Assembly (NCBI RefSeq): GCF_002099425.1
Contig: NW_018344105.1
Location: 6,698,501 to 6,762,500 of the forward strand
Reading direction: 5' to 3'
Length of the DNA stretch: 64,000 bases
Source: Phascolarctos cinereus
Taxonomy: Eukaryota; Chordata; Mammalia; Diprotodontia; Phascolarctidae
Shown here: piece by piece, positions 10,252 through 20,331 of the stretch
How the letters are laid out: every line of letters begins with the position of its first letter
Numbering within the stretch: the stretch's first letter is position 1
Translations under genes and position numbers: made by a program
Notes under the pieces: generated by a model
Database searches by the model: none
The model's input: the letters and a program-made list of their open reading frames with translations, nothing else
Told to the model about the DNA's origin: nothing

Positions 10252-10411
10252 GTTAGTTACAGGGGTGGGGAACCGGTGGCCTTGAGGCCACTTGTGGCCC
10301 TCTAGGTCCTCAAGTGTGGGCCTTTGACTGAATCCAAACTGGCTGCAGTTGAGGACCTAGATGGCCACATGTGGCCTCGAGGCCACAGATTCCCCACCCC
10401 TCAGTTAGTAG
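10252..10411. mobile_element. Short palindromic hAT-like MITE
   Basis: The element (10,260-10,402) starts CAGGGGTGGGGAACC and ends with the near-reverse complement TTCCCCACCCCT. Its halves are long inverted repeats: 'ggtggccttgaggccacttg' pairs with 'atgtggcctcgaggcc', and 'ctaggtcctcaag' with 'ttgaggacctag'. Flanks 'gttagtta' and 'gttagtag' are an imperfect 8-bp duplication, the size hAT transposases make. There is no coding capacity, so it depends on a hAT enzyme elsewhere. A partial sibling lies at 37,586-37,637. Confidence 0.75.
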
Positions 10412-10494
10412 GACAAACCTAGGTGCCTTTTTAGGGAATTGGTCTTTTTAACCCTAGGGAGAAGAAGTATGTACTATCCTTATCTCCCTGGCAG

Positions 10495-10665
10495 TGAGAG
10501 AACAGCTTGGTGTAGTGAAAAGAACAACATTCATTTTGGAGTTGGAGGGTCTGAACTCAAGCCTCATCCCTGTCACTTCTACTGGTGTGACCTTGGGCTA
10601 CTCATATTCTCTCAAAGCTTCAGGTTTTCTGTTTATGAAATGAGGATGATCATAGATAGGTCAGT
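10495..10665 (+). mobile_element. THER1/MIR SINE
   Basis: Head 'agcttggtgtagtgaaaaga', core 'gttggagggtctgaactcaa', tail with 'gaccttgggctactcat' and 'tatgaaatgaggatgatc'. Confidence 0.75.
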
Positions 10666-10669
10666 GAGC

Positions 10670-11298
10670 TTGGCATTTCTTCTTGGCAGAATTGGAAAAT
10701 GTAATGTTAATGGGATGGCTAATGAACGTCTAAAAAGGGAAGCAGTATTCATAGATGGGCTTCATCAAGAACATGTCAATGAGACCAGCCTCACCTCCTC
10801 TTTTGATAAGGCTACCAGAATGGTAGAGAAGGGGAGTTCTAGAGATACAGGGTATTTTTTATGTTTTGGCAAAGCATTTGGCAAAGTTCCTCATGCTACT
10901 GCTTTGGGCAAGATGGAGACATGTGGGCCATATAGTAGTCCAGTTAGGTGGATGCATATGCAGACAAATGGCCAGATCCAAATATGAGTCCAATGTCAAA
11001 GATCCAATGTCACTTTGGAAGGAAGTCTCCAGTGGAATGCCCTAGGGATCTATGCTTGGCCCTGGGCCTTTTTAACACTTTTGTCAGTGGCTTTGATAAA
11101 GTCATAGAAAGCATGCTTATCAAATTTGCAAGTGACTTAAAACTAAGAGGGATAGTTAACACATTGGCTGAAAGAGTATTAAGAAAGGTCTCAGGTCAGA
11201 ATATTATGCCTAATCAAATAAGATGGAATTTACTAAGGAAAAATATCAAATTTTACACTTTGGTTAAAAAAAATCAACCTCACAAGTAAAAGGTGGTA
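10670..11298 (+). mobile_element. L3/CR1 LINE ORF2 relic, left part
   Basis: Sense L3/CR1. A 182-codon frame at 10,439-10,987 reads FGKAFGKVPHAT (about residues 142-153), a relic of the RT motif DFSKAFDKVPH. Downstream, 'tgccctagggatctatgctt' corresponds to VPQGSVL, and 'caaatttgcaagtgacttaa' to the KFADDTKL catalytic block, read here as KFASDLKL (Asp to Ser at one catalytic position). A MAR1 SINE interrupts it at 11,299. Confidence 0.75.
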
Positions 11299-11541
11299 CG
11301 TTGTTCAGTCATGTCTGACTCTTTGTGACCCTTTTTGGAGTTTTCTTTGCAAAGGTACTGGAGCGGTTTGCCATTTCCCTTTCCAGCTCATTTGACAGAT
11401 GAGGAAACTGAGGCAAACAGGGTGAAATGACTTGTCCAGGATCACACAACTAGTAAGTGTCTTGAGGCCAGATTTGAACTCATGAAGATGAATAAGTTCC
11501 TGACTTCAGGCCCAGCGTTCTATCCATTACACCACCTAGCT
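11299..11541 (-). mobile_element. MAR1-type SINE inside L3
   Basis: Antisense MAR1: 'ttgttcagtcatgtctgact', 'gagcggtttgccatttccct', 'gaaactgaggcaaacagggt', ending in 'acaccacctagc'. The L3 resumes after it. Confidence 0.85.
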
Positions 11542-11795
11542 AATGGTATGCTTGTGGCTATATGGCAGGTGGTCTAAAAGAGACATAGGTCAACAGTATG
11601 GTGTAGGACAAGTGCTAATTTAAACCAATAAATGTTTATTATTAGCTAAAAATGCAAATTAAAATTTAGGTTGAATTGAGAGCAAGACTTGGAACGTGAT
11701 AACTCGCTGTATGCTATCCAGGGCAGACCACATCTGCAGTATTATATTCCTTTTAGGGAGACCATTGATAAGCCCGAGAGCAGTATGGCCACCAC
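11542..11795 (+). mobile_element. L3/CR1 LINE, right part
   Basis: Diverged continuation of the L3 relic. 'agggcagaccacatctgcag' and 'tattatattccttttaggga' correspond to the L3 segment that usually reads 'gaccacatctggagtattgt'. Confidence 0.55.
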
Positions 11796-12735
11796 CCTAA
11801 TTCAAGCTCTCACCTGGACTATTGCAGTAGCTTCCTAATTAGTCTTTCCTCTTCCATTCTCAGCCTTCTCTAATCCACCCTCCACAGAGCTGCCAATTTT
11901 CCAGGCGATTTTCCTAAATCAAAAGTCTGATCATGTCACTCCCTTGCTCAAGAAGCTCCAGTGGCTCCCAATTGTCTCTAAGATAAAATACAAATTTCTC
12001 TTTTTAGATTGTTCCCAACCTGGAATACCTGTTGAGGTTTATGTTATATTACTCTCCTTTAAGGGTTAAAGCCAGCTACACTGGCTCATTTGGTGTTCCC
12101 TGTAAATGGTATTCCATCTCTTTTCTGTATACCTTTGCATAGGCAGGGCCTAGAATACATTCTCTGATCACTTCTGTGCCTTAAAATTCCTGACTTCCCT
12201 TGTACGCGAGGCCTATCTTGAGCTTCCCATTTGCTAGTGCCAGGAGCCTCCTTTCTCAATCCTCAAATGGCTCTGTGATGTCATTAATTCAGGTGTTTCT
12301 CTCCAGTGATGCAGATTGCAAATTATCCATGTGTACCCATTCTGTATGACTCATCCACATCCTCCTGAAAATCTGCCACAGTAGGCCATCCAGGGTGCTG
12401 AAGGCTTTGCTCAATCTTACTTGCCCCACATATTTAATCTGTTATTAACATTCTGTAATCTATAGTGTTCTTCTCCCTGATCTTCACCTCTTAATTTCTA
12501 TAGCTTCCTTCAGGATTCTGCTCAAATATCACCTTCTCCAGGAGGCCTTTCTGATTCCCCCAGTGGTTAGTGCCTTTCCCTTCTCTCTCTTCTGTATTTA
12601 TCTTGCATGTACTTATTTACATATGTTATCTACTCTTTTTGAATGTAAGCTCCTTGAGGGCAAGGATTGTTTTTGCTTTTTCTTTGTATCCCCTGTGCTT
12701 AGTAAAGTGCCTGCTTCTTGATTGATTGTTTTGAT
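11796..12735 (+). mobile_element. L2 LINE 3' portion
   Basis: Standard L2 3' order: 'ctggactattgcagtagctt', 'gatcatgtcactcccttgct', 'ctccagtggctcccaattgt', 'ctccaggaggcctttctga', 'tgtaagctccttgagggcaa' and the terminal 'gtatcccctgtgcttag'. The stretch 12,180-12,460 fits poorly and may be a foreign insert. Confidence 0.8.
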
Positions 12736-13345
12736 GTTGTTCTATCCATTTATGCTGTTACAGGTTTTGTGTATATTGGTTTTCCTAGTTCTGCCTACTT
12801 CAGTTTGCATCAGTTCATATAAATCCATGCTCCTCTGTATTTATCACATTCATCATTTCTTACAGTCTACTGATATTACATTATGTGCATGTACCTCAGT
12901 ATGTTTAACCGTTCGGCAATTGGTAATTGTTTGTAGGTCTTTGCTACCACAAAAGTGCTGCTATAAATACTTTTTTTTGTGTATGAGGTCCCTGTTTTTG
13001 TCATTCACTTAATTGGGCTAAATGTCTAGTAGTTCAGTCTCTGGTTCAAAGGATATGGACATTTTAGATGCTTTTTTTTTTCATTTTCCCAAATGGCTCT
13101 TCAGAATGACTAGACTAATCTCTAAGTCTACCAACAATGCATTTGTGTACCTGGTTTTGCACAACCCCTCCAGCATTAACTATTCCTATCTTTTGTCTTC
13201 TTTGCCAGTTTGCTGAGTGTGAGATGACATTTTAGAGATGTTTTGATCTATTAGTCATTTGGAGAATTTTTTCAAGTGGTCGTTACTAATTTGCAATTCT
13301 TCTTTAGAGAAGTCATTTTTAAAAAGTGATACCTGCTATAACCTT
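12736..13345 (-). mobile_element. Old L1 LINE 3' fragment
   Basis: Antisense L1, much more diverged than the copy at 3,820-4,873 but with the same order: 'tcatttcttacagtctactg', 'tgctaccacaaaagtgctgc', 'aatggctcttcagaatgact', 'accaacaatgcatttgtg'. It abuts the L2 3' end. No duplication is recognisable. Confidence 0.75.
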
Positions 13346-13469
13346 CACAGACTAATAATCTTTGACATAAAATAGAAAAAAGATGAACTTCTTCCCTTGA
13401 CTTTGCACCTAGCATCTGCATTCACTTGGGCTGATCCTGGGCCGTGAACTGGTGGAATGATCTGGCTGA

Positions 13470-13830
13470 ATTTATCTGTTGTGGAGTGAACTTTGCTGGG
13501 GCAAAAAGTAAGAAATGAAACAGTCTTTGCCCTCCAGCAGCTTACGTGTCAGGGATGACAGGTAGCTTGGGGTCTGGATTGCTACACCGGCATTGTCTAG
13601 AGATTGAAAGAACCATTTCAGGCACATTAGGTGGGCTCCCTGTGAGGAATTTATGGGAAGGCATTGGCAGTCAGACAAAATTGGCAGATGGCTAGTGGGC
13701 ACCCACATAGGTGTTATCATTGAAGTATCAAAGATATGGGGGTGTGGCTTAGCGGGGAGAAAGATTGGAAGCAGGGACAACAGTTAAAAGGTGATTGCAG
13801 TAGTCCAGACATCTGGTGGCTTAACTAAGT
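13470..13830 (-). mobile_element. Diverged L2 fragment
   Basis: Resembles antisense L2: 'agtctttgccctccagcagc' is like the L2 3' UTR, and 'gtgattgcagtagtccagac' matches the antisense L2 word 'attgcagtagtccaggc'. The middle is weakly similar. Confidence 0.45.
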
Positions 13831-14410
13831 TTTGGCCTTAGCTTTTTCTCTATTTCCTTCTTACTCAGTTCTGAATCTTGGCCTTGGCTCTGTCCCTTGC
13901 TGTGAGCCTGACAGGCCCTATTTGGATGTTGTTGATGGTGCTGGTGGCAGGCCTCCTTCAAGATCTTTGGTGCTCTGTGGCCCAGGGGCTGCTCTGGTCC
14001 TTCCTCTTGCCAGGTGGCCTGGGCGCTGGGTAGCCTGGGTGCTATGCTGCCTGCTGTGCCTTGAGTGGCACTGCCTGGGCTCTATAATTGCCCAGTGCCT
14101 CCTGTGCCCCCTGTCTGGGTTCTGGGTGCTGATCCAGCCCTGTCTGCTGCTCTGCCTTTCAGCTGAGCTGCCTGGGGGCTGCTCTGCCTTATCTTCTACT
14201 CTTGCTCTGGCCTCTATCTTCTGCAGTCAGAACTCCTGTAGGATTCTTGGGGTGTTTTGTATAGTCTTGGACTGGATAAAGGAGATTAGAGCTGTTTTTC
14301 TTTGGTTTTCAATATCATCGTTCCTTCTGGTATATTTTTAGGGCATTACTGGGCTGTTTGGGGTGGATTTGGGTTCTTCTAGCTCCTAATCCACCATTAT
14401 CTTCCCCTAA
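13831..14410 (-). mobile_element. Unclassified repeat-like unit, LINE 5' UTR-like
   Basis: G/C-rich, CTG-rich sequence. On the minus strand it begins 'ggtggattaggagctagaag' and continues with A-rich words and a GCAG-rich block, like the 5' region of mammalian LINEs that begin near 'aagatggcgg'. On the plus strand a 169-codon frame (13,832-14,341) rich in Leu, Cys and Trp stays open. Its low complexity and lack of motifs argue against a protein. It lies between two L2 pieces, which suggests insertion. Confidence 0.35.
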
Positions 14411-14835
14411 TTTCCATCAGCACTTCTCAATGACTATATTTGTATAGCTAATCCCCAGATCTAGATATCTAGCCTTCATCTCTCTCCTGAGCTACAATTC
14501 CATCTTATCAGCTGCCCATCAGACATTTCCAGCTGGATGATCTGAAGGCATTTCAAACACAACACATCCTTCCAAATCCTCCCTCTTTGTACTTCCCTAT
14601 TTGTGTTGAGGGCACCGTAATCCATGGCTTGCATTGCGCCCCGTCCCTCCCCTCAGAGGCCATCGCTGTACTTTGGTGCCCCATCACCTCTCATGGCCTC
14701 CTCATTGGTCTCCCTTCCTCTCTCTTCAGATGGTAGGAGATTTAGGCCTTCTCTAATCTATTTTCCATACAACTGCCAGTATTCCTAAAACACAGAACTG
14801 ACCACAGCACTCTTCTGCTCAAAACATTCTATTGT
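14411..14835 (+). mobile_element. L2 LINE fragment
   Basis: Sense L2: 'cttcatctctctcctgagct', 'cagctgcccatcagacattt', 'ccagctggatg', then 'aactgaccacagcactcttc'. The first block corresponds to the L2 ORF2 region encoding ...DISTWMSNRHLKLN. Confidence 0.7.
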
Positions 14836-14854
14836 TTCCAGGATTGAATGCAAA

Positions 14855-15165
14855 CTCTCTTATGTTAGGGTTGGAAGGTACCTTAGAGATCATTGACTCC
14901 AAATCTCTTCTTTTATAGAGGAGGAACCTTGAGCTAGAGAGAAGTGACTTGATTAGGGTGACACAGGTAGGATCATAGGAGTCAGACCTAGCAGGGGCCT
15001 TAGAGGTCATCCATTTCAGTCCTCTTATTTTGCGAGAATCAACTGGGGCCCAAAGAGGTTGCAGTTGAATCTAGATTGCTCCTTGAATTCAGAGATCACC
15101 AGGTCACATAGGTAGTAAGTAGCAGAGCTGGGGTTCAAATGTGGGCCCTCCAAGGCCAAATCCGT
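14855..15165 (-). mobile_element. Two overlapping MIR SINEs
   Basis: Two antisense MIR copies in succession: 14,865-14,960 ('gttggaaggtaccttagaga') and 14,965-15,165 ('aggggccttagaggtcatcc', 'ggtcacataggtagtaagta', 'gcagagctggggttcaaatg'). The first is cut short at its tRNA side. Confidence 0.75.
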
Positions 15166-15860
15166 TGCCTCTCTCCACCACCAACACACTCCCCTCTATG
15201 ATGAGAGTGCCTCAGACACTCTCTGCCGTGGGTTGGCTTCCTGATTGGGTGAGAAAGGACCAGGATTGGGCTTCATTCAGGGAGCCAGGTAGGAAAGCCT
15301 CAAATTCAGCTTGGATGTGCACTGGAAAGAAGATGCTACTCCGCTGGTGGAGCAGAAGGAACCAAATAATCCCTGATGGGCTGAGACAGATCTCTGAATC
15401 CAAGGAGCCATACAGGTTCAAGTTAGGAAGGTCTGTGAGACTAGAATTTGAATTCAGAGGTCAGAGAAATGAAGTGAGCAGTAAAAGATGACATTCTGAT
15501 GTGCTGAGGGCAGGTCCCCCCAGCCAGCTCTGAGATGAGGAGCTGATAAATACAGAAGCTAGTGGCAGATCAGGGAGGTAAAAAGCAAGCAGCCTAATAA
15601 AGTGTTTAGTCACACATCTTGGATATAAGGGGGCATTTCAGCAGCAATTTTCTAAGTGCCTACTGTGTGCAAATCTTCCATGAATGTACTTCCCAGCTTG
15701 GGGCCTCTCTGCTGGGCTGGGCTGTCTGGGCCCTAGCCGCCCACACCTGTTTGTCCTTTGGCCCCAAGTTGCTGTGTGATGAGGTCACCTCCCAGCTGGA
15801 CTCAGAGAACTTGGAATGGCCCATTAGAATCTCTTCCCTATATTCTGCTTGTCATCATAG
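15166..15860. other. No recognised feature
   Basis: About 700 bases without a confident family. A 116-codon plus frame (15,141-15,491) and a 96-codon frame (15,619-15,909) show no domain signs. A weak antisense L2 terminus ('ctaagtgcctactgtgtgca') lies at about 15,650-15,672. Confidence 0.45.
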
Positions 15861-15861
15861 G

Positions 15862-16050
15862 CTCATGTGTGCTGGAGTAGAAAGAATGCTGGACATGAAC
15901 TGTATTTGAATGCCAGATCCTCTCTTAACAGGCTCTGGGACACTTCAACTTTCTGAGCCTCAGTTTCCTCATCTGTAAAATTAGGATAATTCCATTTGTA
16001 CTACTGACCGTATAGAGTTGTTATTATGAAAGCACATTATAAACCTTCAA
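15862..16050 (+). mobile_element. THER1/MIR SINE
   Basis: Head 'gtgctggagtagaaagaatg', core 'tttgaatgccagatcctctc', tail 'gcctcagtttcctcatctgt', then the 'gttgttattatgaaagcac' MIR/L2-type tail. Confidence 0.8.
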
Positions 16051-16064
16051 GTACTAGAGGACTG

Positions 16065-16138
16065 TGAGGTATGTGTATGTTCGTGTGTGTGCATGTATAT
16101 ATTCATGTGTGTATGCATATATGTGCATGTGTGTTCAG
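16065..16138. repeat. TG/ATG-rich microsatellite
   Basis: Interrupted purine-pyrimidine alternating repeat made of 'gtgtgtgcatgtatatat' type words. Confidence 0.85.
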
Positions 16139-16590
16139 ACCTGGGATTTCACTGGTGTAGGGAACTCCTGGTGAGAAAACTGGGACCAATGTAGGTGATC
16201 CTCTGCTCCGCAGTCACAGGCTTGGAGACTTGCTTGGAGCCCTGAAGGGTTAGGGGAGGGGAAGCCCAGGGTCCCACCATCCAGATGGCTCCCACTTGGC
16301 TCCCACTTGGCATTCGCTCCCAATTCTTGCTGTCTCTGAGGCCTGCCCTTTAGCCACCATGGTTCACTGCCCCCTTTGAATCTTCTTTCACAACTTTCTT
16401 TTTTTTTATTGTGAACTCACCAAATATCACCAAACATGAGCATTTCAGTATCTGAAGAACAGAACAAGAGGATTGCATAGGGATCTGTGAACCTCTATTA
16501 CATACTACCTGGGATTGTGACCAATGCAGATTAAAGTGAATTTGCCCTTGTTGCCCTGTTTGTCTGTCACCCACAGAATTTCCTTGTGTT
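16139..16590. other. No recognised feature
   Basis: About 450 bases. A 12-base word 'ggctcccacttg' is directly duplicated at about 16,285-16,310. The stretch 16,395-16,590 is A/T-rich and may be an unrecognised repeat. Confidence 0.4.
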
Positions 16591-16744
16591 CTTTTTTTTT
16601 CCTTTTTGTTGAGACAGTTGGGGTTAAGTGACTTGCCCAGGGTCACACAGCTAGTAAGTGTCATGTATCTGAGGCCAGATTTGAACTCAGGTCCTCCTGA
16701 CTCTAAGGCAGATCTCTATCCATTGCCCTACCTAGCTGCCCCCC
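16591..16744 (-). mobile_element. WSINE1/SINE1_MD-type SINE
   Basis: Antisense tRNA-derived SINE with a T-run at the left (its oligo(A) tail), then 'cagttggggttaagtgactt', 'gcccagggtcacacagctag', 'gaggccagatttgaactcag' and the head 'tacctagctgcccc'. Confidence 0.9.
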
Positions 16745-17044
16745 TTGTCTTCTTGTCAGTATATTTTTCTAGAGTTTCTCATGGATGTGCTTTTCATTGT
16801 TACTCCTGCTCCCCTGCCCAATTCTTGCCCCCTTGGAAGAAAGCCATCCCTCAGCAGGAGAGCATTCACTGGCCCTGTGGAAAAAGAGATGTCTCATGCT
16901 GCCCCTCTGACACAGGAAGTGCTTCATCAGTAATCCACGTGGAGTCTTGATTGGGCATTGCCTCTCTGAATCTTTAATAATGAATGATAATCATAATGGC
17001 CAAGAGCCTTCTAGGATGGAACTGTCACCCAGAGCTGTCCTGAA

Positions 17045-17200
17045 GAATACGTGATTCAGAGGCAGTGGGCCTGTATTCTAATCCTAGGATCTAAATCTGC
17101 CACTGGCTTTTTACATGGTTTTAGGCAAATCAGTTTCCCTCTCTGGGCCTCAATTTCCTTCTCTGTAAAAGACTAGATAAACTTTAAGATCCTATGTCCC
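17045..17200 (+). mobile_element. THER1/MIR SINE
   Basis: Head and core 'attcagaggcagtgggcctg', middle 'ctaaatctgccactggcttt', tail 'ctctgggcctcaatttcctt' and 'aagactagataaac'. Confidence 0.75.
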
Positions 17201-17211
17201 TGTGTCCTTTA

Positions 17212-17400
17212 GGAGCAAAGGATCCTAAATTTCGAGTGAGAAGTGACTTTAGAAGCCATCAATTCCAACTTCTTCATCTTACAGATGAGGAAACTGAGAG
17301 AGATTGTGACTTGCCCAAGTTCACTGAGTGGGACTTGAGTGCAGGTCTTTCTGATGCCAAGGCCAACAGTGTATCCCCTATACCACCTCTTCCTTTTTGT
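17212..17400 (-). mobile_element. MIR SINE
   Basis: Antisense MIR: 'agaagccatcaattccaact', 'cttacagatgaggaaactga', 'tgacttgcccaagttcactg' and the head 'ctataccacctct'. Confidence 0.8.
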
Positions 17401-17534
17401 ACATTAGATAATGAGGGAGATGGAAGAATAAGGAAGCCCTCATCCCTGGCCTCAAACGCTTAGCAAACTTTAAAATGCTGTGTCAGTGTTAAAGGGAGTA
17501 GGACATGGTGGTGCGGGATCCCCATGGCCAAAGC

Positions 17535-17605
17535 CAGCAAGAAGTCCACAAGCATTTATTATGTGCCAGGCACCGTGCTAAGCTGTGGGGCTATAAAGAA
17601 ATACA
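17535..17605 (-). mobile_element. L2 LINE 3' terminus
   Basis: Short antisense L2 end: 'caagcatttattatgtgcca' and 'ggcaccgtgctaagctgtgg'. Confidence 0.75.
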
Positions 17606-17689
17606 GAAAGCCTCCAGGCTGCGGTCACTGTTGTGGTATTCAGGCCTCTGAGGCTCATGTCACTCACTGGCAAAGCAGTTTCAGTGATC

Positions 17690-17875
17690 ATCAAAGTAGC
17701 ACTTAATATTTTTCTAAAGCACTTTTCTCACAAGTGCCGTGCGAGATAGGTAGTAGATTTAATATTATCTCCATTTTGAACATGAGGAAACTGAGGCTGG
17801 GAGAGGGGAAGTGATTTCCCCGGAATCACCCAATGAATTCACCTCAGGCATGATAGGAAATCGAGCTGGAAGGGA
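17690..17875 (-). mobile_element. MIR-family SINE
   Basis: Antisense: 'tctaaagcacttttctcaca', 'attatctccattttgaacat', 'gaggaaactgaggctgggag' and 'gtgatttccccggaatcac'. Confidence 0.75.
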
Positions 17876-17879
17876 CAGA

Positions 17880-18010
17880 GGAGGAAATGGAAGCTGTGGA
17901 GTCATGCTACCTAAGTGGGAAGCCTGGCTTTGCTAATTACTGCCCACGTGACCTTGGGCAACTTGTTTTACTTTCTCTGGGTCTTAGTTACCTTAACTCT
18001 TATAGATGAT
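17880..18010 (+). mobile_element. THER1/MIR SINE, truncated
   Basis: Head 'ggagtcatgctacctaagtg', then 'gctttgctaattactgccca', 'cgtgaccttgggcaacttgt' and 'ctctgggtcttagttacctt'. A MAR1 lies immediately downstream. Confidence 0.65.
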
Positions 18011-18033
18011 CTTGGGGAGGCTGTGAGGGAACA

Positions 18034-18274
18034 GGTTGCTGTTCAGTCATTTCAGTCGTGTCCGACTCTTGCTGACTCCATTTGGCATTTCCTTAGCAGA
18101 GATGCTGGAGTGGTTTGCCATTTCCTTCTCCAGCTCATTTTACAGTTGGGGAAACTGAGGCAAACAGGGTGAAGTGACTTGCCCAAGGTCACATAGCTAA
18201 GCAAGTGTCTGAGGCCAGATTTGTCTTCCTGACTGTAGTCCTGACACTATATCCACTGTATCACCTACCTGCCC
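18034..18274 (-). mobile_element. MAR1-type SINE
   Basis: Antisense MAR1: 'gttgctgttcagtcatttca', 'gtcgtgtccgactcttgctg', 'gagtggtttgccatttcctt', 'aactgaggcaaacagggtga', head 'gtatcacctacctgcc'. Confidence 0.9.
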
Positions 18275-18530
18275 ACCCTGGTCAGATGACCTGGGTTCAA
18301 ATCCTGTTTATGATACTTAGTACCTGTGTGAACTTGGGCAAACCACTTAACCTTTGTGGGCCTCAGTTTGCTTATGTATAAAATGATGAGGTTGGATTTG
18401 ATGGCCTCTAAGGACCTTCCTAGAGTCAGAGCTCTGATCCTCTGTGCTCTAAGAGCCTTTCCGGCCCTAAAATCTCTATTTCTACGAGCATAGGACTCGA
18501 AATTCAGTGTTCTTACCACTGTGCTGCACA
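18275..18530 (+). mobile_element. THER1/MIR SINE with extended tail
   Basis: Core 'tcagatgacctgggttcaaa', tail 'gtgggcctcagtttgcttat', 'gaggttggatttgatggcct'. The tail block 'ctaaggaccttcc...tctgtgctcta' is followed by a second partial copy ('agagcctttccggcccta', 18,452-18,475), another small tail duplication like that at 1,618. Confidence 0.75.
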
Positions 18531-19612
18531 GTTAGGGGTTGAGGTTGGTAGGGGGGGAAGGGAAATGTAAGGGGGGATTTTGCATTATGTGAGCAGGCTG
18601 GTAGCTTCCAGAAATCTATCTGCAAGGGTGAATTAAAGTAATTTGAAAATGATGTTCTTCCAGTGAGTTGGCCAGGGCTGGTTCCTAGAAACCGGGGCAT
18701 GCCTCTGACAGGAAGCAGGCTTCAGGACTGGTCACCGTGGAGTCCATTTCCAGTAGCAGCTCTCTCTGGTTGGTCCTCCTGAGCCTGCTGTGATCTGACA
18801 CACAAGGTTTCAGATGACACCAGACTCCCCCCCCTCCATCCCCCTTGAAGGCAGCAGGGGTCTTTAAGAGGTTTCTGCATTCTGGGCCCCCTAGAGAGTT
18901 TGGCTTCCTTGCCCTGGAAAGCTTCTCAGGGATGGAGACTGGAGGCATGGGCTGCAAAGAACAGTTGAGCTGTGGCTGCCACATCCTCCAGGCGGAGGCA
19001 AGAAGGGAGGGCTGTCCGTGGGTGGCCAATAACAGGTGACCCTTTAGGCACAGCAGGAGGTGTGTGTGGGGGGCTGTGCTGGGGACATTGAATCATGCAA
19101 AGGCAATGGAAACACTGTGTGCCAACGCTAATTCCCCAGAAATTGTGGCGATAGGCCGGCTCCTTAGCACGTAACTTATGGTATTTATAAGAACAGTAGT
19201 GAGTAATGGCATATGAAACAGTTTATCTGATGCAGCAAGACCAGTGGTAGACAGACAGTGAGGCTGAGTTTTCCTTTTGTCCATGAGGGACTCAGGGCTG
19301 AACATCTTTGTTTTTTATTTAGCTTTGCTCCAGAGTCAGCGTCCTGGGTGGGAAGGGCCCAAAGCCAAAATAAGACCAGCCAGAGGGCATTCTAAACAAG
19401 TGCCTCTTTCCCATAGTCCTGGATCTCTATCCCTCTTTCCGTAGATCTGTTTTGGCTAAAGACCAAATGCTTGCTAATGTTCACAACAAGGAAGAGCCAT
19501 CAGCAGATTCACAAATTATGGTTCTGTTTATGCTTCTGTTCTTAGGACTAATTATTTGTTCATTTTGGTTGGACCTTGAGAAGAGATGTCAACATGTTGA
19601 ACCTAGCTTCCG
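18531..19612. other. No recognised feature
   Basis: About 1.08 kb without identifiable interspersed repeat. Frames of 64-114 codons at 18,685-19,305 overlap on both strands without domain signs. Because it is repeat-free, it is one of the better places to look for conserved non-coding DNA, but conservation cannot be seen from one sequence. Confidence 0.45.
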
Positions 19613-19760
19613 TAATTCATAGATTTAGAGCTGGAAGAGACTAGAGATTATAATTTATGAAGGGGTTAAGCGACTCATCCAGAGATCACACAGAGCTGAG
19701 ATTTTAATCCAGGTCCTGTGACTCCACGTATGGCACTTTTGCTACTGTGCTTCATTGTGG
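19613..19760 (-). mobile_element. MIR SINE
   Basis: Antisense: 'tagatttagagctggaagag', 'gggttaagcgactcatccag', 'agatcacacagagctgagat', head 'ctactgtgcttca'. Confidence 0.75.
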
Positions 19761-20054
19761 GAAATGGAAGACTTGTGAAGTGCAAGGATATTTGTGGTCC
19801 AGGTCTCATACTTTCATCTCAGTCTCAGAAGGCAGTTAGCTACAAGGAAGAGGCTGTCCCGAACACTATCTCTGTTACAGGTGTTTCCTAGTTAACACAA
19901 GACACTTAGAAAGTACAAAAATACTATGCCAGTTCTGACTGGGTTCAAGACTGTCTTTTGTAAATCATGAACTTTGAAGATAGATGTGGAAACAGAAACA
20001 CATTTCATAAACATGAACATACTAATTGTTCTTCTTTGCTGTGGATATCAGCTT

Positions 20055-20313
20055 ATGCTGGATCTTCTCACAAGGCTAACCTTTCCATATGTACCCTTGA
20101 TCCCATTTCCTCTAGCAAATTGCTCCTCCCCCATTGCCTCCTTTCTCATTTAAATCTTCAATCTTTCCCTTTCTTTCTACTTGCTCCTTCCGTGCCACCT
20201 ACAACCATACTCAGGTCTCTTTCCTTAAAAAAAAAACCAAAACATTCACTTGACCCTACCATCCCCTCAAGCCATCCTTCTCTATATCTTCTCCCTTTCA
20301 CAGCCAAACTCCT
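20055..20313 (+). mobile_element. L2 LINE ORF2 fragment, left part
   Basis: Sense L2 upstream of the RT core: 'cttgatcccatttcctctag', 'aaattgctcctcccccattg', 'ccatcccctcaagccatcct', 'tcttctccctttcacagcca'. It parallels 260-500. An L1 inserts at 20,332. Confidence 0.8.
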
Positions 20314-20331
20314 AGAAAATACTGTCTCCTC
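20314..20331. repeat. Target-site duplication, left copy
   Basis: The word agaaaatactgtctcctc recurs with two mismatches at 21,061-21,078 and brackets the L1 fragment. Confidence 0.8.

Noticed and set aside
10439-10987. 182-codon frame
   Set aside because: Starts in a THER1 SINE and contains an L3/CR1 reverse-transcriptase relic (FGKAFGKVPH).
13832-14341. 169-codon Leu/Cys/Trp-rich frame that could suggest a small membrane protein
   Set aside because: Low-complexity CTG/TGG-rich DNA explains both the open frame and the hydrophobicity; no start context, splice sites or family match seen.
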